64,000 nucleotides of DNA from Chryseobacterium elymi (lineage in GTDB: Bacteria; Bacteroidota; Bacteroidia; Flavobacteriales; Weeksellaceae): contig NZ_QNUH01000001.1 of assembly GCF_003385495.1 (NCBI RefSeq), positions 473,608 to 537,607 on the forward strand, in the 5' to 3' direction. Below the pieces are notes generated by a model, which did no database searches, had not been told where the DNA came from, and saw only the letters and a program-made list of their open reading frames with translations. This document shows positions 51,530 to 58,781 of the stretch, in pieces (positions within the stretch are counted from its first letter, which is position 1; each line of letters starts with the position of its first letter). Position numbers and translations under genes: made by a program.

Positions 51530-52162
51530 TTATTTCTTTTTGGTGAATTTTATTTCCATGGTTTTATATTCTTTCCCTGTCTTAGAATCAGGACCATACA
51601 TTTCCATGGTGTGATTGTTGGCATCCGTAAATGTGTAAACCTCTCTGAAATCACAATCTTGTCCAGGTCTTGCCGGATCAGTCATTGTACCTTTAAGTTC
51701 AATAGATTTTTTAGAAGGATTCCAGTCTCCTTCAGCATGCATGATTCCCGTTCCCATGTTATCGATCCAGGTACTTACAAACTTTTTCTTAGTGTTATCG
51801 TAGCCCATAATACTCATACCTTCAAATGGCATTCCCATAAAGTTTCCTTTAAAAGTGCTGTGCTGATATCTGCCACCGAAGATCATTTTATTGGTACATT
51901 CGGATTGGCTGGTGACAGGCTGTGCACCATTTTCCATCCAGCTTGTTGTTGCTCCGGTCCAGTTTCCATCATATAATGCCAATGTTTTGTGCATTTCACC
52001 AGGAGTGGCATATTCCATCCAGGCTTTGGTTGCAGTAGCAGAATCTACAGGTTTCCATGTTGTGGAGTCTGTTTTTGTTACATCCTTTTCTGTTGTGGAT
52101 TTACTTTTCTCACAAGCAGTGAAAAACAAAGCAATTGAGAACACTAACATTAGATTTTTCAT
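51530..52162 (-). CDS. DUF1579-family lipoprotein
   Basis: A 210-residue lipoprotein (signal with lipobox, SIALFFTAC). The mature part fits the DUF1579 beta-rich family (residues about 50-205): GEMHKTLALYDGNWTG, MIFGGRYQHSTFKGNF, GMSIMGYDNTKKKF and STWIDNMGTG. Function of the family is unknown. Its start lies in the region divergent from the nrtR-like gene, so the two share upstream DNA. Confidence 0.8.
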   Translation of the reverse strand: MKNLMLVFSIALFFTACEKSKSTTEKDVTKTDSTTWKPVDSATATKAWMEYATPGEMHKTLALYDGNWTGATTSWMENGAQPVTSQSECTNKMIFGGRYQHSTFKGNFMGMPFEGMSIMGYDNTKKKFVSTWIDNMGTGIMHAEGDWNPSKKSIELKGTMTDPARPGQDCDFREVYTFTDANNHTMEMYGPDSKTGKEYKTMEIKFTKKK

Positions 52163-52251
52163 AATTATTTAATTTTAAGTGGGTTAATGGAAAATAAAGT
52201 TAGTGAATTTTATTATGTGCTCAATTCTTTTTTTGATTCAATTATAAACCT

Positions 52252-52259
52252 TATTTTTG
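52252..52259 (+). promoter_or_regulatory. -7 box of the nrtR-like gene
   Basis: TATTTTTG matches TAnnTTTG and shares its last base with operator 1, so a regulator bound there would block initiation. Confidence 0.55.
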
Positions 52260-52273
52260 TGTATTCATAACGC
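52259..52273. promoter_or_regulatory. Operator-like site 1 (nrtR promoter)
   Basis: GTGTATTCATAACGC, an imperfect palindrome of the pattern GYGTWnnnATAACRC, lies ten bases before the regulator ATG. It suggests autoregulation. Confidence 0.6.
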
Positions 52274-52283
52274 AAACTAGATT

Positions 52284-52979
52284 ATGGGATCTCCAAAAAA
52301 AATTCAGGATATTAAAGTGGCTGTTGATGCCGTTATTTTCGGATACTTTGATAAGCAGGATCTTCAGCTTCTCCTGATCAAAAGAAAGATTGATCCTTTT
52401 AAGGGTGGCTGGGCACTTCCCGGAGGTCTTGTTCTGGACGATGAAAACCTGGATGATGCAGTGAAAAGAGAACTGCATGAAGAGGCCGGTATAAAGCCCG
52501 ATTTTCTGGAGCAACTCTATACTTTTGGTAATGTTGGCCGTGATCCGAGAAACAGAGTGGTTTCTGTGGCTTATTTAGGCCTTGTGAATCCTTCTTATCA
52601 TGAACTCTTTGCAGATTCTGATGCTGAAGACGCCCAATGGTTCAGTGTGAATAAACTTCCGTCGCTTGCTTTCGATCATAAATCTATCATAGATACTGCA
52701 TTAAAAAGGTTGCGTACCAAGCTCCAGTATCAGCCTATTGGTTTCAATCTTCTTAATGAAGAATTTCCCTTTTCCGATCTTGAAAATCTGTACAGAACCA
52801 TTGTTGGACGTGAAATAGACCGCAGGAATTTCCGTAAAAAAATCATGAGCTACGGCTTACTGAATGAAACTGATAACGTTAAAAAAGAAGGCAGCGGCAG
52901 ACCCGGTAAACTTTTTACTTTCAACAAGGAGAAATATGAAGAACTTGAAAAAGAAGGCTTCTATTTTGAGATCAAATAA
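52284..52979 (+). CDS. NrtR-like Nudix-domain transcriptional regulator
   Basis: A 231-residue protein with an N-terminal Nudix domain and a C-terminal winged-helix domain (about 150-225, SDLENLYRTIVGREIDRRNFRKK, GSGRPGKLFTFN), the architecture of NrtR, the regulator of NAD metabolism. The Nudix box is complete: GGLVLDDENLDD, then AVKRELHEEAGI (GX5EX7REUXEEXGU), so hydrolase activity may be retained in addition to effector sensing; NrtR members bind ADP-ribose or related nucleotides. Its promoter contains one copy of the putative operator. The NAD/ADP-ribose gene cluster starts 263 bases downstream on the same strand. Confidence 0.85.
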   Translation: MGSPKKIQDIKVAVDAVIFGYFDKQDLQLLLIKRKIDPFKGGWALPGGLVLDDENLDDAVKRELHEEAGIKPDFLEQLYTFGNVGRDPRNRVVSVAYLGLVNPSYHELFADSDAEDAQWFSVNKLPSLAFDHKSIIDTALKRLRTKLQYQPIGFNLLNEEFPFSDLENLYRTIVGREIDRRNFRKKIMSYGLLNETDNVKKEGSGRPGKLFTFNKEKYEELEKEGFYFEIK

Positions 52980-53170
52980 CTTACCCTTCCATACATATCC
53001 CTATATAAATTTACATCATAAATCTCTTTTTTCTTGATTAAATAAATTAGACTAATATTTTAGTTTAATGTGTGTTTGTGCTATTCGTGAAATATTAGTG
53101 TCATTCGTGTTTCAAATCTAATTTGAAATATTTAATTTTTTTACCTGATAATCAGTATATTAAATATTTA

Positions 53171-53185
53171 GTGTTAAAATAACGC
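53171..53185. promoter_or_regulatory. Operator-like site 2
   Basis: GTGTTAAAATAACGC. It lies upstream of the -33 element of the NADAR promoter, so it could help DNA looping or cooperative binding with site 3. Confidence 0.6.
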
Positions 53186-53193
53186 AAATATAT

Positions 53194-53224
53194 TTTGGTG
53201 TATAATGAGATTGTTTTACATTTG
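53194..53224 (+). promoter_or_regulatory. Promoter of the NADAR-to-phosphoesterase gene run
   Basis: A -33 TTTG (53194-53197), a 19-base spacer and a -7 TACATTTG (53217-53224) match the Bacteroidota consensus. The -7 box shares its last base with operator 3, the same arrangement as in front of the nrtR gene. Confidence 0.6.
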
Positions 53225-53238
53225 TGTAATAATAACGC
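53224..53238. promoter_or_regulatory. Operator-like site 3 (NADAR promoter)
   Basis: GTGTAATAATAACGC, at the predicted transcription start of the NADAR gene and ending four bases before its ATG. Confidence 0.62.
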
Positions 53239-53242
53239 AATC

Positions 53243-53785
53243 ATGAAATACACCTTACAAAATAATATTGAAAGATTTCAGAAAAAAGAAAGACTTGAAT
53301 TTCTTTTCTTCTGGGGGCATACGGTAAAAGATGAGATCACAAAGTCTTGTTTCAGTCAATGGTTTCCTATTCAATTTGAAGAAAATGGAATACTCTATAA
53401 AACCGCGGAGCACTATATGATGGCCGGAAAGGCAAAGTTATTTGATGATCAGGAGATTTTAGAAAAGATTTTAAGATCTGAAACACCTAACCAGGTCAAA
53501 AGCCTAGGAAGAAAAGTCAAAAATTTTGACCCGAAGCTTTGGGACGGGCATAAATATGAAATAGTAAAAAGAGCTAATCTTTTGAAATTTTCCCAAAATT
53601 CAAAATTTAAAGATTTCTTATTATCAACTGATGATAAGATTCTGGTAGAGGCAAGTCCTTATGACAGGATCTGGGGAATTGGAATGCTGGAAACTGATCC
53701 CAGAGCTAAGAATCCGCTTCTTTGGGATGGAGAAAACCTGCTGGGTTTTGCTTTGATGGAAGTAAGAGACAAGTTAAGAAAATAA
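53243..53785 (+). CDS. NADAR-family protein (YbiA-like)
   Basis: A 180-residue NADAR (DUF1768) protein. Family motifs: FLFFWGH, CFSQWFP, TAEHYMMAGKAKLFDD, LGRKVKNFDPKLWDG and LVEASPYDRIWGIGM. Members act on ADP-ribosyl or N-glycosidic bonds of NAD- or guanine-derived substrates, including reversal of guanosine ADP-ribosylation. It is the first gene of the long run; the start at 53243 is fixed by a good protein N-terminus and lies just downstream of the operator. An upstream GTG-initiated extension would lie across the promoter and was rejected. Confidence 0.88.
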   Translation: MKYTLQNNIERFQKKERLEFLFFWGHTVKDEITKSCFSQWFPIQFEENGILYKTAEHYMMAGKAKLFDDQEILEKILRSETPNQVKSLGRKVKNFDPKLWDGHKYEIVKRANLLKFSQNSKFKDFLLSTDDKILVEASPYDRIWGIGMLETDPRAKNPLLWDGENLLGFALMEVRDKLRK

Positions 53786-53813
53786 ACATAATCACTAAAC
53801 ACAAAATAATATC

Positions 53814-54362
53814 ATGAAAAAGACAGAACTTCACCCACAGATATTTCTGATCGAAGATTTCCTGACTTCCAATGACTGTGATGAATATATTGCGATGGCA
53901 CAGGGAAAAGTATTTGAAGAAGCGAAGATCAATATGAATGGACGCCAGATGATGAGTAAAGGCATCAGGAATAACGACCGGCTGATGATTTTTGATAACG
54001 ATTTGGCAGAAGATCTTTTCAGAAAAGCAGCAGAATTTCTTCCTCAAGAACATGAAAATTATAAACTTCAAAATTTTAATGAAATGATCAGAGTTTATAA
54101 GTATTCTCCTGGACAAAGATTCAAAATGCATCGGGACGGAAGTTACATCCGTAATGAAAATGAAAAAAGCTTTTACACTTTTTTGATCTATCTGAATGAT
54201 AACTTTGAAGGCGGAGAAACAGAGTTTGAGAATTTATTCACAGTCGCCCCAAAGAAAGGAACTGCACTGTTTTTTTACCATCCTTTGAGACACGAAGGAA
54301 AAACGCTCATCAGCGGTCAGAAATATGTTTTAAGAACCGATGTAATGTATTCCAATAAGTAA
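53814..54362 (+). CDS. 2-oxoglutarate/Fe(II)-dependent oxygenase (prolyl 4-hydroxylase-like)
   Basis: A 182-residue double-stranded beta-helix oxygenase. The metal triad is MHRDGSY (H and D of HxD, about residues 104-106) and LRHEG (distal His), and YVLRTDVMY has the arginine that binds 2-oxoglutarate. TFLIYLNDNFEGGETEF is typical of P4H-like enzymes. Its substrate in the ADP-ribose cluster is unknown; hydroxylation of a protein side chain or of a nucleotide are possibilities (inference). Confidence 0.85.
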   Translation: MKKTELHPQIFLIEDFLTSNDCDEYIAMAQGKVFEEAKINMNGRQMMSKGIRNNDRLMIFDNDLAEDLFRKAAEFLPQEHENYKLQNFNEMIRVYKYSPGQRFKMHRDGSYIRNENEKSFYTFLIYLNDNFEGGETEFENLFTVAPKKGTALFFYHPLRHEGKTLISGQKYVLRTDVMYSNK

Positions 54363-54404
54363 TCATTTGCAAAGGAATATGTATTACTATGTTTTTTCAA
54401 ATTA

Positions 54405-54419
54405 GCGTAAAAATAACAC
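54405..54419. promoter_or_regulatory. Operator-like site 4
   Basis: GCGTAAAAATAACAC lies seven bases before the ATG of the coiled-coil gene, in a 64-base gap. It fits the GYGTWnnnATAACRC pattern, so an internal regulated promoter may exist here; no perfect -7 box is adjacent. Confidence 0.55.
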
Positions 54420-54426
54420 AAACAAA

Positions 54427-54762
54427 ATGAAAGACGAACTAAAACCGAGATTCATCAAGTCATTACAGAGAAACAATGACCAGATCAGAGAAGACCGTGC
54501 ACGCACCATCGGAGCAGATTCCGAATTGATCTACAGGCGCAGGGTAGAAGACATTGAACTGAAAATAAAACGGTTGGAGCGCGAGCAGGAAGGGCTCATC
54601 GATATCAGTCCTTTAGACAGGAACAGCCTCACATTTGCAGACTTTCAGCCGGAAGCATTTGTTCAGAAAGATTTAGAATATTCATTAACAATCAGAAATT
54701 TAAATATTCAGTTAGAAGTTGCAGTAAAGAGATTCGAATATTTATTTGGCAAAACATTTTAA
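54427..54762 (+). CDS. Small coiled-coil protein of the NAD/ADP-ribose cluster
   Basis: A 111-residue protein rich in charged residues. About residues 30-60 (RRRVEDIELKIKRLEREQEG) and 80-105 (LEYSLTIRNLNIQLEVAVKRF) look like helices forming a coiled coil. No known domain. The next gene follows after two bases, so the pair (coiled-coil plus VWA) is probably translationally coupled and may form a complex (inference). Confidence 0.6.
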   Translation: MKDELKPRFIKSLQRNNDQIREDRARTIGADSELIYRRRVEDIELKIKRLEREQEGLIDISPLDRNSLTFADFQPEAFVQKDLEYSLTIRNLNIQLEVAVKRFEYLFGKTF

Positions 54763-54764
54763 TT

Positions 54765-55619
54765 ATGGGAGGTACAAGATACGACATGGATGCTCGTTTC
54801 GACAGAGCAAGAAAAGCAGGTTACGGATCTAAATCCGCTGGTGAAATTTTCACACAGAACGCCAAAAGAATGGCACATGAATCTATGAATCCCAAAGGAG
54901 TTTCTTTCAGAGAATCCCGGGATTCCGAAATACACCCTAATTCTGTTCCTATCATTTTGGGATTGGATGTCACCGGAAGCATGGGGCATATTCCCCACGA
55001 ACTCATTAAAGAAGGACTTCCAAAATTAATGGGTGGGATTATCCAGGGAGGCGTTCCTGATCCGGCACTGTTGTTTTTAGGAATAGGAGATCATGAATAT
55101 GATAATTACCCTTTACAGGTCGGACAGTTTGAATCTGGAGATGCAGAACTGGATATGTGGCTTACCCGTACTTATATTGAATCCGGTGGTGGCGGAAATG
55201 CAGGAGAAAGTTATCTGTTGGCGTGGTACTTTGCCGCTTTCCATACGAGAACCGATGCGTTTGAGAAGAGAAAACAGAAAGGGATTTTGTTTACGGTAGG
55301 TGATGAGCCTTGCTTAAAAACGCTTCCGGCATCAGCAATCAGGGAAATTATGGGGACAGGGCAGCAGACTTATATGCATCACGAATTACTGGAAGAAGCG
55401 AAAAAGAGATATGAAGTATATCACATCAATGTTTTGCATCCCGATCAGGCCATGAGAGTGGATAGAAGCTGGAAAGAATTATTAGGACAGAACTGTTTAT
55501 CAATAGCTGATCACAGAGAAATTCCAAATGTCATAAAAGGAGTGATCTGTAACAGGTTTAAAAATGAAACGTTCAGATCAGCAGAAGGAGAAGGATTGGA
55601 TCATATTCAAATGTTTTAA
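54765..55619 (+). CDS. VWA-domain protein of the NAD/ADP-ribose cluster
   Basis: A 284-residue protein with a von Willebrand A-like fold. The MIDAS motif is GLDVTGSMG (about residues 66-74, D-x-T-x-S), followed by GIGDHEYDN and a GGGGNAGESYLLAWYFAA segment. An aspartate after a beta-strand (FTVGDEPC) could complete the metal site. No signal peptide, so cytoplasmic. VWA proteins usually work as metal-dependent assembly modules with AAA ATPases; none is encoded here. Its role in the cluster is unknown. Confidence 0.68.
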   Translation: MGGTRYDMDARFDRARKAGYGSKSAGEIFTQNAKRMAHESMNPKGVSFRESRDSEIHPNSVPIILGLDVTGSMGHIPHELIKEGLPKLMGGIIQGGVPDPALLFLGIGDHEYDNYPLQVGQFESGDAELDMWLTRTYIESGGGGNAGESYLLAWYFAAFHTRTDAFEKRKQKGILFTVGDEPCLKTLPASAIREIMGTGQQTYMHHELLEEAKKRYEVYHINVLHPDQAMRVDRSWKELLGQNCLSIADHREIPNVIKGVICNRFKNETFRSAEGEGLDHIQMF

Positions 55620-55622
55620 GTC

Positions 55623-56693
55623 ATGAAAAAGGCACAAATAGTAATAGGTCTGGGTTTTGGTGATGAAGGAAAGGGAATCACTACTGATTTTCTGGCACAG
55701 CAAAATCCTGAGTCTGTGGTCATCAGGTTTTCCGGAGGGCAGCAGGCAGCGCATACGGTAATGATTGATGGTAAAAAGCATATTCATTCCAGTTTTGCGA
55801 GCGGAGCGCTGCGTGGGCTGCCGTCTTATTTTACGGAGCACTGCACCATTCATCCTGTATTTTTATTCAATGAACGAAAGGAATTAATGGAGAAAAGCGG
55901 AAATACAGAACTCCATATTCATCCGCTGGCGAAAGTCACCACTCCGTTTGATGTCTGGCAAAACAGGACCAATGCAATAAATCTCGAACACGGAACCTGT
56001 GGAAAAGGCATCGGAGCAACGATGAAAAGGCATGAAAGTCCTTATAAACTATTTGCGGCCGATTTAATAGCTCCAAGATCAATGTTGATCGAAAAATTAA
56101 AAGGAATAGCCTATTACTACGGTTTTATGGAGGAAGATCAACTTGAAGAAGCTATGCATGATTTTTTAAACGCGGTAGACGAAATCGATTGGAAAATAGA
56201 TGATTATACCTATTTGAATTCCTTTGAAACTCTCATTTTTGAAGGCAGTCAGGGAATTCTGCTGGATATGGATCATGGAGTATTTCCCAACGTAACCTAT
56301 GCCCATACCACTTCAAAAAATGCTTACGAGATTTGTCAAATTTTGAAAATAGAGGATATTGAAATGTTTTATGTGACGAGAAGTTATTCAACCCGTCACG
56401 GAAACGGTTGGATGTGCAATGAAAGGGAATTGGCACTGAGAAATAATGAAGAGGAAACATGTGTTTTCAATGATTATCAGAAAGAGCTTCGATTTGGAGA
56501 TTTAGACTATGATTTGTTGAATTATGCACTTCTTTTGGATAAAGCCTATGTTGCAGCAACCAAAAAGAACCTGATTGTGACGTGTCTTGATCAGATTGAT
56601 GAACAAATTAAAACAGAAAATTTAAAAGTGAAATTTGATGAAGTCTACGGATCTCATTCTCCGTATTCAAAAGACTTTAAACAAATTTTTTAA
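55623..56693 (+). CDS. Short adenylosuccinate synthetase paralogue (PurA/PurZ-like)
   Basis: A 356-residue PurA-superfamily protein. The P-loop is intact (GFGDEGKG, with the catalytic Asp of GDEGKG), and the catalytic His is kept (GGQQAAHT; PurA GGxNAGHT). FEGSQGILLDMDHGVFPNVT and SYSTRHGNGW replace the PurA versions. The IMP-binding GTTGRGIGP is altered (GTCGKGIGA) and the aspartate-binding loop TTGRxRRxGWxD is replaced by NDYQKELRFGDLD. It is much shorter than housekeeping PurA (about 430). It probably uses GTP chemistry on a different nucleotide or acceptor, possibly an ADP-ribose-derived one (inference). Confidence 0.78.
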   Translation: MKKAQIVIGLGFGDEGKGITTDFLAQQNPESVVIRFSGGQQAAHTVMIDGKKHIHSSFASGALRGLPSYFTEHCTIHPVFLFNERKELMEKSGNTELHIHPLAKVTTPFDVWQNRTNAINLEHGTCGKGIGATMKRHESPYKLFAADLIAPRSMLIEKLKGIAYYYGFMEEDQLEEAMHDFLNAVDEIDWKIDDYTYLNSFETLIFEGSQGILLDMDHGVFPNVTYAHTTSKNAYEICQILKIEDIEMFYVTRSYSTRHGNGWMCNERELALRNNEEETCVFNDYQKELRFGDLDYDLLNYALLLDKAYVAATKKNLIVTCLDQIDEQIKTENLKVKFDEVYGSHSPYSKDFKQIF

Positions 56694-56745
56694 ACCAAAT
56701 AATGTTTTTATTTTTAGTGATAAAAGCAGAACTGAATAGAATATA

Positions 56746-57342
56746 ATGATGAAAGAGTTTGAAATAAGAGCAGATTATAACAGAGATACTATAGTGATAT
56801 ACCAGGCATATAACGAAACAATTGCAAAATCTGCCATAATGAATCAGAAGTTTTCTGCTCCTTTTTCATTCAACAGGATGACATGGATCAAGCCTTCCTT
56901 TCTGTGGATGATGGAAAGAAGCAATTACGGACAAAAATCCGGACAGGAATGTACTTTAGCCATCCATATTAAGAGAGAGGCCTGGGAAAAAGCATTGAGT
57001 AAAGCGGTTTTAACTTCTCCCGAAAAAAGGGTATATCCCAATCCCGGAATCTGGGAAAAAGACTTTGAAAATGCTGAGGTCTATGTGCAGTGGGATCCGG
57101 AAAGAAATATTAAAGGGAATAAATTGGAGTACCGTTCTATTCAGGTGGGAATCAGCCGGTATCTGATTGAAGAATTTAATGAAGAATGGATCGTTAAAAT
57201 AGAAGATTATACGCCTTTGGTAAAAAAGATCTTAAATTTCACCAAATCCGGAGACTATGATAGAGCAAAAAAACTTTTACCCAATGAAAAAGTGTATCCA
57301 TTGTCAACTGAGCTTGCTCTTACAATAGGGGCAAGTATTTAA
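56746..57342 (+). CDS. DUF4291-family protein
   Basis: A 198-residue protein with the strongly conserved DUF4291 motifs: IRADYNRDTIVIYQAYN, SAPFSFNRMTWIKPSFLWMM, QWDPERNIKGNKLEYRSIQ and GISRYLIEEF. Function is unknown; the conserved RMTWIKPSF and QWDPER suggest an enzyme active site. Two ATGs in a row (56746, 56749) could start it. Its place between the PurA-like and glycohydrolase genes suggests a role in the ADP-ribose pathway. Confidence 0.82.
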   Translation: MMKEFEIRADYNRDTIVIYQAYNETIAKSAIMNQKFSAPFSFNRMTWIKPSFLWMMERSNYGQKSGQECTLAIHIKREAWEKALSKAVLTSPEKRVYPNPGIWEKDFENAEVYVQWDPERNIKGNKLEYRSIQVGISRYLIEEFNEEWIVKIEDYTPLVKKILNFTKSGDYDRAKKLLPNEKVYPLSTELALTIGASI

Positions 57343-57369
57343 AAAATAGTAATATTTTAAATTAAAAGA

Positions 57370-58281
57370 ATGGCAAATAATCAACTCCTTTTTGCTTCGA
57401 AATCACTGACCGGAACTTGTATTGGTGATGCTTTTGGAGAACGCTTTTTCGGAGAAGAAAGATTGATGAAAAGATGTATTCATCAAAGAATTTTACCTGA
57501 AGGTTCTCTGGATTTTACAGATGATACTATTATGAGTATTGCTGTTTTTAGATCTTTGGAGAAGTTTGAAAAAGTTGATCAGGATTTTGTAGCGGGAGAG
57601 TTTGCAAAGAATTATTATCTTGATATTAACAGAGGATATGGGCCTTCAATGCATCAGTATTTCAGAGCGGTGAAAGATGGAGAGTCTTGGAAGGATGTAT
57701 CTCATTCGAAATTTGAAGGACAAGGTTCCATGGGAAATGGAGGAGCAATGAGAGCGTGTACAATCGGAGCTTATTTTTATAATGATCTAGAAAGGCTTAA
57801 AAAGAATGCAGAGTTTTCGTGTGAAGTTACGCATACCAATAAGGAAGCAATAGAAGGAACAAAGGCAATTGCTTTGGCATCAGCCTTTGCGATTCAGGAA
57901 AAGCTTGGAATTATTAATTTGAATCAACAAGAATTTATTCATAATATTCAGAATGAGTTGGACGATTCGGATATGAAAAGTAAACTTAATAAGGCACTTT
58001 ATTTAAGCGGAAATCCAAGTGTTGAGTTGCTGGTAAAAGTTTTAGGAAACGGAATAAAAATGACTGCACAAGATACCGTTCCGATTGTTATCTGGATGCT
58101 GTCCAGATACCGAAATAATTTCGAAGAATGTCTTTGGAATATGGTTTCGGTTTTAGGGGACAGAGATACAACATGTGCAATGGTAGGAGGAGTAAGCATT
58201 CTATGCAGTGATGAAAAAAATATTCCGGATTGGGTAGAAAATGTAGAAAATTGGAAACAAAGCAGATTTTATGAACATTGA
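57370..58281 (+). CDS. ADP-ribosylglycohydrolase family protein, copy 1
   Basis: A 303-residue ARH/DraG-type hydrolase with binuclear metal site motifs: FTDDTIMS (about residues 51-58), [12 protein letters not shown] and [12 protein letters not shown] near the end, where the canonical form is GxDxDTxAAxxG. Members remove ADP-ribose from proteins or nucleic acids or hydrolyse small ADP-ribose conjugates. It overlaps the macrodomain gene by 11 bases, which couples the two. Confidence 0.88.
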   Translation: MANNQLLFASKSLTGTCIGDAFGERFFGEERLMKRCIHQRILPEGSLDFTDDTIMSIAVFRSLEKFEKVDQDFVAGEFAKNYYLDINRGYGPSMHQYFRAVKDGESWKDVSHSKFEGQGSMGNGGAMRACTIGAYFYNDLERLKKNAEFSCEVTHTNKEAIEGTKAIALASAFAIQEKLGIINLNQQEFIHNIQNELDDSDMKSKLNKALYLSGNPSVELLVKVLGNGIKMTAQDTVPIVIWMLSRYRNNFEECLWNMVSVLGDRDTTCAMVGGVSILCSDEKNIPDWVENVENWKQSRFYEH

Positions 58282-58777
58282 AGTAATAAAAGCAGACATC
58301 ACAAAAATTCACGCAGATGTTATCGTCAACGCTGCCAATTCATCACTACTCGGCGGCGGCGGAGTAGATGGGGCTATTCATCGTGCTGGTGGAAAGCAGA
58401 TTCTTGAAGAATGCATCCAGATCAGGGACAGGCAAGGAAAATGCAAGACTGGAGAAGCCGTGGTAACATCAGCGGGAAATCTTCCGGCAAAATATGTCAT
58501 TCATACCGTAGGGCCTGTCTGGAATGGAGGTGTCGAAAAGATGTCAAAACTTCTTTCAAATTGCTATAAAAACTCTTTACAGCTGGCAGAAAGCCTGGGT
58601 ATAAAAACCATTGCTTTTCCAAATATCAGTACAGGAGTTTACAGGTTTCCAAAAGAATTGGCTGGAAAAATTGCTGTAGAAGCAGTACAGAATTTTCAGG
58701 CAGAGAATATTAAGAAAATTATTTTTGTATGCCTTGATGACGAAAATGAAATGATTTACAAAAAATTATTAGATTAA
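58271..58777 (+). CDS. Macrodomain ADP-ribose hydrolase / O-acetyl-ADP-ribose deacetylase
   Basis: A 168-residue MacroD/YmdB-type macrodomain. The ADP-ribose-binding loop is intact: [22 protein letters not shown] (about residues 20-41), [25 protein letters not shown], and [12 protein letters not shown]. These enzymes hydrolyse O-acetyl-ADP-ribose (made by sirtuins), ADP-ribosyl-glutamate esters and ADP-ribose-1''-phosphate (which can be derived from the KptA product). All three possible sources fit the neighbouring genes. Confidence 0.92.
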   Translation: MNIEVIKADITKIHADVIVNAANSSLLGGGGVDGAIHRAGGKQILEECIQIRDRQGKCKTGEAVVTSAGNLPAKYVIHTVGPVWNGGVEKMSKLLSNCYKNSLQLAESLGIKTIAFPNISTGVYRFPKELAGKIAVEAVQNFQAENIKKIIFVCLDDENEMIYKKLLD

Positions 58778-58781
58778 AACA

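Larger units (their letters stand above)
52980..53242. other. Intergenic control region of the NAD/ADP-ribose cluster
   Basis: The 263 bases hold a repeat-like phrase (GCTATTCGTGAAATATTAG with GTGTCATTCGTGTTTC, about 53077-53117), two operator-like palindromes (53171-53185 and 53224-53238) and a promoter (53194-53224). A TTTG (53194-53197) and TACATTTG (53217-53224) are spaced 19 bases, the preferred Bacteroidota spacing. Confidence 0.6.
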
